Of a stretch of DNA of 64,000 nucleotides, positions 1 through 7,839 are shown one piece after another. The DNA is from Chryseobacterium aahli (GTDB lineage Bacteria > Bacteroidota > Bacteroidia > Flavobacteriales > Weeksellaceae), in the NCBI RefSeq assembly GCF_022699665.1, contig NZ_JALDNB010000001.1, forward strand, positions 434,001 to 498,000. Reading direction: 5' to 3'. The translations under genes and the position numbers were made by a program. Below the pieces are notes generated by a model. That model was not told the DNA's origin. It saw only the letters and a list, made by a program, of their open reading frames with translations, and did not search any database. Position 1 is the first letter of the stretch. Each line of letters opens with the position of its first letter.

Positions 1-1127
1 AAATCTACATTCACCATCGCAGCTTTCGTCATTCTTCCTAAATTTTCCAGTAAAATCGGACGCTCATCTTGTTCTCTCCAGATGTAAAGCAAACGGATCT
101 CAGCTTTAGAAAATTCTCCATTAATATCTTCAAAAACTGGTTCGTAAGTTACTTTTCTCTGCAAAATGTAATTTTCTTTATCTTCAATCGCAGCTGTAAT
201 TTCTTTTGTTGGGTTTAAATTGACTCCGCTTCCTGCAAAAGAAAACAAAGGTTTCAAAACAAAATTTTCAAGATTTTCACTTTCGGGAAATTGGTGTAAA
301 AAATAACTTTTCGGAACGAATTGATGTTTCAACATCGGCAAAAGGAATTTTGAAATTTTAAAAAACCAATTCGGATGCGTGATCCATTTTACATCTGCTT
401 CTTCACGGAAATCAAATTCAAGTTGAAGGTTGGGAATTCGGTCTAATTCGTCAAATATCACACGGTTGTAAATTCTGTTAATCTGAATTTTCTGACCGTC
501 ATTTTCATAGAATAATTTCTTTCCTTCCTTTTTCACTTTGGTCAGGCAAACTGTTTTTATTCCCAGCAATTTTTCTGTAAGAGCAAAATCTATTGCAGTC
601 TTTTGTTTTTCAGGATAAATTTCGAGTAAGATGACGTTTTCGGGATTTTCATCTCCGACAATCAGTTCTTTGATATAATTTTGAAATTCTTCCTGAGGAA
701 TTTTACTTTTAATTTCATTTAAAAAAGGATACATCTCAGAAAAAGTATCTTCAAACACTTTCTGAAAAGCATATAAAGACGGGAAAGCTTGCAATTCGAT
801 AAGCTGAGGTTCTATTTCTCCGTTTTCACTTCTGCAGATTCCAAAATCAATAGTGAAAAAATGAGGTTTTGTGGTATCGTTGGGTACTTTGCAGTTTTCT
901 GGTATCGCTTTTTCTAAAGTACCTGCGGGTAAAGCTTTGATTTGATCGATAATGCTTTCACTTGCATCAATCAGTTTATTTTTAAATTTGTTGGTAAGAA
1001 ACATCGGACTTTCGGAAAGTCTGAAGGAAGGGAGTAATCCGCTTTTTTCTTTTAGAATTTCTTTAAACTCTTCATATTTTTCCTGACTAAACTCCTGATT
1101 AAACTGTTTTCTGTATTTTGGAATCAT
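1..1127 (-). CDS. ATP-grasp-like ligase, permuted arrangement (3' end cut by window edge)
   Basis: I translated this from the reverse strand: an uninterrupted frame runs from ATG at 1127 to the window edge (375 codons seen). The C-terminal half carries a glycine-rich stretch after a lysine (FVLKPLFSFAGSGV) and then YILQRKV and AEIRLLYIW, which look like the ATP-binding half of an ATP-grasp fold. The N-terminal half contains FGICRSENGEIEPQLIELQA, which resembles the acidic metal-binding strand (usually E-x-N) that normally follows the lysine. That reversed order fits a circularly permuted ATP-grasp. The substrate is unknown. A terminator separates it from the amidotransferase gene upstream, so co-transcription is uncertain, but all eight genes from here to 8961 share the strand. 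Confidence 0.6.
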   Translation of the reverse strand, partial: MIPKYRKQFNQEFSQEKYEEFKEILKEKSGLLPSFRLSESPMFLTNKFKNKLIDASESIIDQIKALPAGTLEKAIPENCKVPNDTTKPHFFTIDFGICRSENGEIEPQLIELQAFPSLYAFQKVFEDTFSEMYPFLNEIKSKIPQEEFQNYIKELIVGDENPENVILLEIYPEKQKTAIDFALTEKLLGIKTVCLTKVKKEGKKLFYENDGQKIQINRIYNRVIFDELDRIPNLQLEFDFREEADVKWITHPNWFFKISKFLLPMLKHQFVPKSYFLHQFPESENLENFVLKPLFSFAGSGVNLNPTKEITAAIEDKENYILQRKVTYEPVFEDINGEFSKAEIRLLYIWREQDERPILLENLGRMTKAAMVNVD

Positions 1128-1144
1128 ATTCTTTTTCTTTGTGA

Positions 1145-1176
1145 TTTTAAAAAATCGAGCAGTTGTGCTCGATTTT
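1145..1176 (-). terminator. Rho-independent terminator after the amidotransferase gene
   Basis: Inverted repeat AAAATCGAGCA/TGCTCGATTTT with a 4-base loop, followed on the minus strand by a T tract. It lies between the stop at 1203 and the ATG at 1127. Confidence 0.8.
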
Positions 1177-1202
1177 TAGTATTAATTTATTTTAATGAAA
1201 AT

Positions 1203-2036
1203 TTAAGCCATTGCCTCAATTTCTCTCAAAATGTTTTTTTTTGCTAACCTCAGAAATCTTGGTAAAATCTGAGCCTGTGTCAACATGATTTTATCTTCGT
1301 CATCCATTCTGTCTACCGTTTCGAGATATTTTTCCATTCCGAAATTTTCAATCATGGCTTCTTTGTTTTTTTCGTCTTTCAGGTTTTCAATCATGCCTGC
1401 CGGATTGGCTTCTGGGTGAAACTGCGTTCCGAAAATCTCATTAGAAAAACGAATCGCCATAACAGCTCTTTCTAAATTGATATGCGGACGGAATTTCTCA
1501 ATCGCCACGATTTTCATTCCCAATTCTTCAAAACGATCAACATTCGGCTCAATAAATTGATACGCTCTGGAATCTACTGCGTAGAAAGGATCCGGAAGAT
1601 TTTTAAATAAAAATTCTTGTTCACCTTCTTCACTTTTATGTATTGGCATCACTCCAAAAGAATAAGATTTTCTTTTGCATATATTTCCCAAATCCCAATG
1701 AATACTCGCCAATTGGAAAGAGTGACAAATTAAAAACAAATACTTTTTTGTCTCATTTTCTTTATTATACTGATATACTGAATCTAAAAACTGAGCAAAT
1801 TTCTCTTCCCATTCAAATCCTTCACGATGCGGGTTTCCCGGACCACCAGATGAAATGAAGATGTCAAAATCTTCTATATTTGGAATTTCATTTTTAAAAC
1901 GGACATCAAAAACTTCGATACTGATATTTTCTTCAGACTGCTGCTTGAAAGCCTCAGAAATTTCTTTAATATTTTTAAATCCCTGATTCACATGATTATT
2001 ATTCATGTCGAGCAAAGCAATTCTTACATCTCTCAT
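1203..2036 (-). CDS. Class I glutamine amidotransferase family protein
   Basis: 277 residues with the GATase class I plan: an oxyanion-strand motif SSGGPGNP near residues 62-69, the nucleophile-elbow motif LICHSF with Cys104, and the His/Glu pair in GTQFHPEA (His207, Glu209). Such domains release ammonia from glutamine or cleave gamma-glutamyl bonds. It is a stand-alone domain with an extra helical tail of about 60 residues and no fused synthetase, so its partner must be a separate protein. The neighbouring carboxylate-amine ligase and ATP-grasp genes are the obvious candidates (inference). A GMP-synthase-like subunit is the nearest alternative, but the pathway context does not favour purine synthesis. 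Confident in the fold, not in the substrate. Confidence 0.85.
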   Translation of the reverse strand: MRDVRIALLDMNNNHVNQGFKNIKEISEAFKQQSEENISIEVFDVRFKNEIPNIEDFDIFISSGGPGNPHREGFEWEEKFAQFLDSVYQYNKENETKKYLFLICHSFQLASIHWDLGNICKRKSYSFGVMPIHKSEEGEQEFLFKNLPDPFYAVDSRAYQFIEPNVDRFEELGMKIVAIEKFRPHINLERAVMAIRFSNEIFGTQFHPEANPAGMIENLKDEKNKEAMIENFGMEKYLETVDRMDDEDKIMLTQAQILPRFLRLAKKNILREIEAMA

Positions 2037-2052
2037 AACTTCATATTTTATG

Positions 2053-2060
2053 CAAAGTTA
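2053..2060 (-). promoter_or_regulatory. -7 box TAACTTTG of the amidotransferase gene
   Basis: Matches the Bacteroidota -7 consensus TAnnTTTG 17 bases before the ATG at 2036. No clear -33 TTTG was found, so it may be weak or coincidental. Confidence 0.35.
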
Positions 2061-2069
2061 TTAAAAATA

Positions 2070-3188
2070 TTATGAAACATTTTCGCTGTGCGTGATGCCA
2101 TATTCAGTTTCAGATATCATGTAATCAACTACTTTCTTCAGATCTCCGGTTTCTTTATACACCGCAAGTTGTCGGTCTGCACCAGTTCCGTTTTCCAAAA
2201 TCTTCCATGCATATTCTACTTCTTTTCTGCATCCTAAATCGTCTACTACATCATCGATAAATTCAAGTAATTCTTTCAATAAATCTGCATAAGGAACAGA
2301 TTCTTCCTTCCCAAAATCAATTAAGTGAGAATGAATTCCGTCTCTTGAAGCACGCCATTTATTTTCATTAAGCAATAATCTTCTATAGCTTCTAAAACTT
2401 AAATTCTGCTGATGCAGTTTATAAATTTTAGCCACTAAACTTTGCATAATTGCAGCCAGACAAACCGTTTCTTCGATTCTCAAAGGCATATCGCAAATTC
2501 TGAATTCAATGGTAGGGTAGAATGGGTGAACACGCAGATCCCACCAGATTTTTTTAGCATTATCGATTGTTCCGGTCTTCACCAAAAGATCAACGTAGCT
2601 ATCAAATTCTGCTAAAGAATTGAAGTAACTCGGGATTCCAGTTCTTGGAAATTTAACGAAAATCTCTTGTCTGTAAGATCTGAATCCTGTATTTCTTCCA
2701 ATCCAAAACGGTGAATTTACTGAAAGTGCATAAACGTGCGGCAGAAAATAACGCATCACATTTTGAATTCTCACTCCTTCTTCACGATTTGGAATCCCAA
2801 TGTGAACATGCAGACCAAAAATAAGATTTCCACGGGCAACGTCGCCCATATCGTCTACGATTTTGTTGTAACGTTCACCGTTGGTAATCGTGTTGTGTTC
2901 CCAATTTGAGAAAGGGTGCGTTCCGCCTCCCGAAACACGAAGCCCCTGCTCGTGTGCTGTTCTAATGAGATGTCTTCTCAAATTCGTCAATTCTGCCTGA
3001 GCTTCCTGTATATTTTGGCAAATTCCGGTTTCCATTTCAATCATAGATTCGTGCATTTCGTGCTTTAAGTTTTCACTTAAAACAGCCTTACCGCCTTCAA
3101 TGATTTTTGAAACATGCGAAACTAAATCTCTGCTTTCTAAATCGATGATCTGATACTCTTCTTCAATACCAATTGTAAACTGATGCAT
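2070..3188 (-). CDS. Carboxylate-amine ligase of the COG2170 / YbdK (GCS2) family
   Basis: Glutamine-synthetase-superfamily ligase related to gamma-glutamate-cysteine ligase type 2; these enzymes activate a gamma- or alpha-carboxylate with ATP and join it to an amine. The N-terminal signature IGIEEEYQIID (residues 6-16, metal-binding glutamates) and GLHVHIG (His127, His129) are clear, and 372 residues is the normal length. A longer frame opens at 3320, but it would overlap the upstream ATP-grasp gene by about 110 bases. I chose ATG 3188, which directly precedes the conserved IGIEEEY motif and leaves a 23-base gap. It is tightly packed between an ATP-grasp gene and an amidotransferase gene, which argues for a multi-step amide-forming pathway. 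The real substrate is not predictable. Confidence 0.88.
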   Translation of the reverse strand: MHQFTIGIEEEYQIIDLESRDLVSHVSKIIEGGKAVLSENLKHEMHESMIEMETGICQNIQEAQAELTNLRRHLIRTAHEQGLRVSGGGTHPFSNWEHNTITNGERYNKIVDDMGDVARGNLIFGLHVHIGIPNREEGVRIQNVMRYFLPHVYALSVNSPFWIGRNTGFRSYRQEIFVKFPRTGIPSYFNSLAEFDSYVDLLVKTGTIDNAKKIWWDLRVHPFYPTIEFRICDMPLRIEETVCLAAIMQSLVAKIYKLHQQNLSFRSYRRLLLNENKWRASRDGIHSHLIDFGKEESVPYADLLKELLEFIDDVVDDLGCRKEVEYAWKILENGTGADRQLAVYKETGDLKKVVDYMISETEYGITHSENVS

Positions 3189-3211
3189 TTTTAATTTGTG
3201 TTTTGTTGGTT

Positions 3212-4165
3212 TTATTTTACTGAATCTTTTACGAAAGTTCCCCAAGATATATTTTGTTTTCCAGGAACATATTCTTTTGCTTTTTCGATCGCCAATTTTG
3301 CTGAATGCTCTACAATCCATGCGAAATTTTCTTCACCTACAGAGTTTCTGTCAGCATCAGGTGCAGGATTACAGAAGTCGATTGCGTAAGGAATTCCGTC
3401 TCTTACTGCAAATTCTACCGTATTGAAATCATATCCTAAAGCTTCATTCATTTTGATGGTATAATCATGAATTACTTTTAGTAGTTTTTCTAAATCTTTT
3501 CCCTCAGTTTGATGGGTCGTTGCGTATCTCAAATGATGAGGATTTCTCGGTTCATAAGGCATAATATGAACATATTTTTTACCTAAACAATACACTCTGT
3601 AATAATCCTGAAACACAATTTCTTCCTGAACCATCATCACTAACTGTTCTGTTTCAGAAAGTTTATCCCAAAGATCTTCCGGACTTTCTACTCTGTAAAC
3701 GCTTTTCCAGCCACCACCGTCGTGAGGCTTCATATAAGCCGGAAAGCCAACATAATTAAAAATATAGTCCCAATCGTGAGGGAATTTCAGGTTTCTGAAT
3801 GATGTTTCTGTAGTATCAGTCGGTCTTTCGTGAGAAGGCAGCAAAACTGTATTTGGCAACGGAATTCCCAATTTAGACATCAAAGCGTTATTGAAAAACT
3901 TTTCGTCCGCACTCCACCAAAATGGGTTGTTGATAACGTAAGTTCCGTTCAATGCTGCATTTTTTAGATAAGCTCTGTAGAAAGGAACGTCTTGAGAAAT
4001 TCGGTCGATAATTACTGCATAACCGTAATCTGCTCCCTGCTCCAATTTATCAATCGTCACCGCTTCAGCTACAATTTCTCCTTTTCCTAATTCGTTTACT
4101 TTGTCGATAAATGCCCAAGGAAATGTATCTTCCATCCCGAATAAAATTCCTACTTTTTTTGCCAT
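3212..4165 (-). CDS. ATP-grasp amino-acid/peptide ligase family protein
   Basis: 317 residues. ATP-grasp features: a phosphate-loop lysine in AYMKPHDGGGW (Lys146), the adenine-contact stretch MVQEEIV (residues 178-184), and the metal-binding end FNTVEFAVRD...AIDFCNP (Glu251, Asp263, Asn266). Such enzymes form acyl-phosphates and couple them to amines. The protein ends 23 bases before the COG2170 ligase, so the two are almost certainly translated from one mRNA. D-Ala-D-Ala-ligase-like or RimK-like assignments are possible by fold, but the flanking genes point to a small-molecule or peptide tailoring ligase (inference). Confidence 0.85.
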   Translation of the reverse strand: MAKKVGILFGMEDTFPWAFIDKVNELGKGEIVAEAVTIDKLEQGADYGYAVIIDRISQDVPFYRAYLKNAALNGTYVINNPFWWSADEKFFNNALMSKLGIPLPNTVLLPSHERPTDTTETSFRNLKFPHDWDYIFNYVGFPAYMKPHDGGGWKSVYRVESPEDLWDKLSETEQLVMMVQEEIVFQDYYRVYCLGKKYVHIMPYEPRNPHHLRYATTHQTEGKDLEKLLKVIHDYTIKMNEALGYDFNTVEFAVRDGIPYAIDFCNPAPDADRNSVGEENFAWIVEHSAKLAIEKAKEYVPGKQNISWGTFVKDSVK

Positions 4166-4213
4166 AATTTGTCTTTTTAATGATTTACTATTACTATTTG
4201 AATTGTTTAAATT

Positions 4214-4927
4214 TTAAGAAAAGAATGTTCCGATAAAATTAGGGAAAGCCATTCTCCAAAGCGGCCAGTCGTGATTGATCCATCTTTTTTCGTCGTACCA
4301 GAAATCAATTCCTTTTGCACGCAGAATATTTGCCATTTCTATATTTTTATCTTTGCAAATGTCTTCGTCTGATGTGCTCAAAACGATATGCATGTGTTTG
4401 TATTTCCAAGCTTCGTCATTTTTTACAAACTCCCTCGGACAGTTGAAATAAACTAACTCGTCAGAATATCCGTCCATAAAATTCCTAATACTGAACGCTC
4501 CGGAAAGCGAGAATAAATGAGAAACTACGTCCGGAAATCTGAATGCAAAATTTGATGCGTGATATCCTCCGAAACTTGCTCCTGCAACTGCTACACGGTG
4601 AGTTCCGTGAAGTTTTTGGATGTACGGTACAAACTCCTGAATCAGAAACTGTACATATTTTTCATAATTTCTTATCCTTTGTTGAGGTGAAATTTTTTCG
4701 TCATAAAAACTCCACGCATCAATTGTTTGAATGTTGTATAATTTTACTTTTCCCTGTTCAACAAACCAATTGATGCTGCTGTTGAGATGAAAATCATGGT
4801 TTTGCGTATATTGTCCTTGCGAAGTAGGAAACATGATAATCGGATAACCGAAATGTCCTGTAACCTCTACTTTAAGGCTTGTTCCTAATATATTCGAGTA
4901 ATAATCTGTGTGTTCTATATGTGGCAT
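4214..4927 (-). CDS. Alpha/beta-hydrolase esterase (putative esterase D type)
   Basis: 237 residues with the nucleophile elbow AGASFGGYHAS (Ser118), an N-terminal GHFGYPIIMFPTSQGQ strand-loop that would supply the oxyanion hole, and a C-terminal NHDWPLW with the likely catalytic His219. No signal peptide, so it is cytoplasmic. It lies 48 bases from the ATP-grasp gene and on the same strand, so it probably hydrolyses an ester or thioester intermediate or product of the ligases (inference). The family (PF00756-like) covers many substrates, from S-formylglutathione to mycolyl and siderophore esters. Confidence 0.82.
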   Translation of the reverse strand: MPHIEHTDYYSNILGTSLKVEVTGHFGYPIIMFPTSQGQYTQNHDFHLNSSINWFVEQGKVKLYNIQTIDAWSFYDEKISPQQRIRNYEKYVQFLIQEFVPYIQKLHGTHRVAVAGASFGGYHASNFAFRFPDVVSHLFSLSGAFSIRNFMDGYSDELVYFNCPREFVKNDEAWKYKHMHIVLSTSDEDICKDKNIEMANILRAKGIDFWYDEKRWINHDWPLWRMAFPNFIGTFFS

Positions 4928-5068
4928 GTACTATAGATTTTTAGTTTTTTTGTGTTTAAATTTTTTAAGGCGAAATCATATTTAATTAAATCATTACTCA
5001 AACTCCAAATTAATTCATTTCAAATTAATAAGTTGCTGAATGTCAATTAATTTAATGATAAATAATCG

Positions 5069-6280
5069 TTACGCTGTCGGTTTTTCTTTTGGTGGAATAA
5101 TATTGAGAAGATGTGCATGGATTTTTTCTGCTGCACGATCCAGTCTTTCTACAACCTTGTCAGAATCATTTGATTTGTAAACAATCCCTACATGATAATC
5201 TATTGGAAGAAATTTTACGACTTCTTCACATTCAAATTGGTTGTAATCGGGTTCTTTATCTTTAATTAAAGCAACGATTAATCCTGAATAATAACCTGTA
5301 GGTTTAGAAACTTCGTAATTTTTTCCTCTTAGAAGCGCGTCTTCAATTTTCGCCCATTCACGCCAGATGTTGATGTTGCTCGAAGCTTCCACCAAATCAG
5401 GAATATGTGCACCGCCAACTCGTGATGATGTTTCAAGGAAATACCATTTACCATCTTCTTTTCCGCGGATAAATTCTGTGTGAGTGGCGCCATTGAGTAG
5501 GCCAAAGTTCATCAAAACTTTCGTATTGGCTTCGTCTAATGCTTTAAATTCATCGGAGTATCTTCCTAAAGTTTTGGTTCTGAAAACTCCGCCTTCGTGG
5601 GAAACTTCCATAGGGGGAGCGAGATATTTTGAGGCAGAAGTGAAAACAATTTCTTTATTGAATGTTAAACTGTCAACATGATACACATCGCCGGGTTTAA
5701 AACTTTCTAAAAGAAATAAATGACGTTCTTCGCCCAGTTTTTCTAAAGCCTCCCAAAGTTCTTCTTTAGTTTTTAGTTTTTTAATTCCGGACGCTGATGC
5801 TTCAGATCTAGGCTTTAAAACCCAAGGAGCAGGGATTTTATTGGTAAAAGTATCGACTTCATTATCATTAAAAACAGCAGTGAATTCCGGAACACTAATT
5901 CCTGAATCTTTAGCTTTTTGTCGCATGGCCAATTTGTCTCTGAAATAACGATGTGTCGTCTGCCCCATCCCGGGAATACGGAATGTCTCGCGAATTAATG
6001 CGGCTTTCTCAACATCGTAATCGTCTAAAGCAATTACGGCATCTACTTTTCGGGTTTTCATCAGATGAGAAAACCCCTGAATCAGATGGTCAAGATTCCA
6101 GACAGACGGTTTCACTTCGGGCATATAAAAAACCTCGCTAATGGCGTCCCAAGGCCAATTTTTTTCTTTGAGGTTTTCGGATGTTACTAAGATGATTTTA
6201 TTGCCGAGTTTCTTCATCTCGTCCATAAAATCATAACCCTTGTAATAGCACGAAATGCATACAATAGTTTTCTCCTCCAT
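5069..6280 (-). CDS. ATP-grasp domain protein, carboxylase/amino-acid-ligase type
   Basis: 403 residues with an N-terminal pre-ATP-grasp domain (EKTIVCISCYYKGYDF, Rossmann-like), then the ATP-grasp core: APWVLKPRSEASASGI with Lys156, and FIRGKEDGKWYFLETSSRVG with Glu283 and Arg287 as the metal/substrate end. This layout resembles L-amino-acid ligases and the BtrJ/carbamoyl-phosphate-synthase-like group rather than the smaller ATP-grasp protein at 3212. Two different ATP-grasp ligases beside a COG2170 ligase suggest successive condensations. It is separated from the esterase by 141 bases and may start its own transcript (see the box at 6310). Confidence 0.85.
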   Translation of the reverse strand: MEEKTIVCISCYYKGYDFMDEMKKLGNKIILVTSENLKEKNWPWDAISEVFYMPEVKPSVWNLDHLIQGFSHLMKTRKVDAVIALDDYDVEKAALIRETFRIPGMGQTTHRYFRDKLAMRQKAKDSGISVPEFTAVFNDNEVDTFTNKIPAPWVLKPRSEASASGIKKLKTKEELWEALEKLGEERHLFLLESFKPGDVYHVDSLTFNKEIVFTSASKYLAPPMEVSHEGGVFRTKTLGRYSDEFKALDEANTKVLMNFGLLNGATHTEFIRGKEDGKWYFLETSSRVGGAHIPDLVEASSNINIWREWAKIEDALLRGKNYEVSKPTGYYSGLIVALIKDKEPDYNQFECEEVVKFLPIDYHVGIVYKSNDSDKVVERLDRAAEKIHAHLLNIIPPKEKPTA

Positions 6281-6309
6281 ATAATGTTTTTTTAAATTTG
6301 ATGAATATT

Positions 6310-6317
6310 CAAAAATA
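6310..6317 (-). promoter_or_regulatory. -7 box TATTTTTG before the larger ATP-grasp gene
   Basis: TAnnTTTG match on the minus strand, 30 bases before the ATG at 6280, in a 140-base gap. No good -33 box at the usual spacing. Confidence 0.35.
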
Positions 6318-6420
6318 AAAGCAATTTTTTATTGATGTTTTAATGTTGAAAATCAATAATCAATGCGTATTTGAAAATCACTAATCAATTATACAGAGAA
6401 ATTTCGAAATAAACTAATTT

Positions 6421-7836
6421 TTAGTGATAATTTTCAATTAATTCGGCTAATAATTGCACGCCATAGCCTGTTGCAGCCTTATCTTTAGCATATCCTACAT
6501 TTCCAAAGGCAACTCCGGCAATATCGAGATGTGCCCAATTGGGATGTCCTTCAATGAATTCTTCCAAAAATTTTGCGGCAACAATACAGTCTCCGATAGG
6601 TTTCATTGAGATATTTTTAAAATCGGCAACATCAGATTTAAAATCATCTTTCCAGATGTCCCAAAGCGGTAAATTCCAAACTCTCTGGTTGGTTTTGTCA
6701 CCGGTTTTTATTAAAAGATTCTTTAATTCTTCATTATTAGAAAACATGGCGCCACAAGTATCACCAAACATTCTTACGGAACTTCCTGTGAGCGTCGCCA
6801 GATCAATTAAAACGTCAGTTTTAAAGTTTTTAGTTAGATATGAAAGTCCGTCTGCTAAAGTCATTCTGCCCTCTGCATCGGTATTCAGGACTTCAATTGT
6901 TTTTCCGTTGTAGGCAGTGATCACATCGCTCGGAAGATAAGCGTTTTCTGAAACTGCATTATCCGTAATTGGTAAAATTGCAGTAATGTTGACAGGTAAC
7001 TGCATTTGTGAAGCATAAATCAACGCGCCGATTACTGCTGTTGCGCCACCCATATCAGATTTCATGTAGTGCATATTGTCAGATGCTTTGATAGAAATTC
7101 CACCAGTGTCAAAAAGGACGCATTTTCCTACCAAACCGAAGGTTTTAGCATTTTTAACGGTCGTTTTGTACTCTAAAATAGTAAATGCAGCATCATAAGC
7201 ACTTCCTTGGTTTACAGAAAGAAATGCTCCCAATCCTAGTTCTTCACATTTTTTTCTATTGAAAACAGTATATTTAAGCTGATTTTTTTTAGCTAAATTT
7301 TTCAGATAGGTATTGACGGTTTCGGGTCTTTTTAAATTGGCAGGTTTATTAAGCCAATCCTGACAGGCAGTTTGTCCTTCGCAAAGCGCATCGGCTCTGC
7401 TGCAAATAACGTCTAATTTTTTCTGACTTAAATTTCCAAAATGAAACTCAAATTTTTCGTTCCAGAAAGTATGGTTTTTCTCAAAAGGATAGTTGTATGT
7501 TCCAAGGAAAAGCCCTTTCAAAAACTCTTCAAACTGTTTTTCATTTATAAAATCAGCCGAAATTAAAGTTGGGACGGTCTGAAAATTTTTCTTTTGACTC
7601 TGAGAAAATTTCATCGCCACCTGTTGAAATTCAAAATTCTGCAGATCAGATTTTCCAAGTCCGATAAAATAAGTGATAGCCTCTTCCTGAGCATCGATAA
7701 AGACTTCATTTTTCTTTCCTGAGAATAGAATCGAAATGTTTTTATTGTAATTTTTGCTGTTTTCTGTCCAGGTTTCTTCTGTGAATAATGTGAAAACCTG
7801 TGCGTAATTTTTATTTCTTTTATTGAGTAAGTTCAT
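6421..7836 (-). CDS. Leucyl aminopeptidase family protein (peptidase M17)
   Basis: 471 residues, normal for PepA-type dizinc aminopeptidases. The N-terminal third is the non-catalytic domain. The catalytic domain shows VLFDTGGISIK (Asp243, Lys250), MKSDMGGA (Asp261) and the family signature NTDAEGRM (residues 318-325, Asp320, Glu322, Arg324). It cleaves N-terminal residues from peptides in the cytoplasm. It is 3 bases downstream of the CBM-esterase gene (stop/start spacing 7840/7836), so these two form an operon. Being next to three ligase genes it could trim a peptide product, but a housekeeping role is equally possible. Confidence 0.93.
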   Translation of the reverse strand: MNLLNKRNKNYAQVFTLFTEETWTENSKNYNKNISILFSGKKNEVFIDAQEEAITYFIGLGKSDLQNFEFQQVAMKFSQSQKKNFQTVPTLISADFINEKQFEEFLKGLFLGTYNYPFEKNHTFWNEKFEFHFGNLSQKKLDVICSRADALCEGQTACQDWLNKPANLKRPETVNTYLKNLAKKNQLKYTVFNRKKCEELGLGAFLSVNQGSAYDAAFTILEYKTTVKNAKTFGLVGKCVLFDTGGISIKASDNMHYMKSDMGGATAVIGALIYASQMQLPVNITAILPITDNAVSENAYLPSDVITAYNGKTIEVLNTDAEGRMTLADGLSYLTKNFKTDVLIDLATLTGSSVRMFGDTCGAMFSNNEELKNLLIKTGDKTNQRVWNLPLWDIWKDDFKSDVADFKNISMKPIGDCIVAAKFLEEFIEGHPNWAHLDIAGVAFGNVGYAKDKAATGYGVQLLAELIENYH

Positions 7837-7839
7837 AAT

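Noticed and set aside
3189..3320. Longer N-terminus for the COG2170 ligase
   Set aside because: It would overlap the ATP-grasp coding region by about 110 bases and adds a basic segment not seen before the IGIEEEY motif.
6539..6913. 124-residue frame on the plus strand
   Set aside because: Lies wholly antisense to the M17 catalytic domain, whose signature motifs are intact; low protein-likeness.
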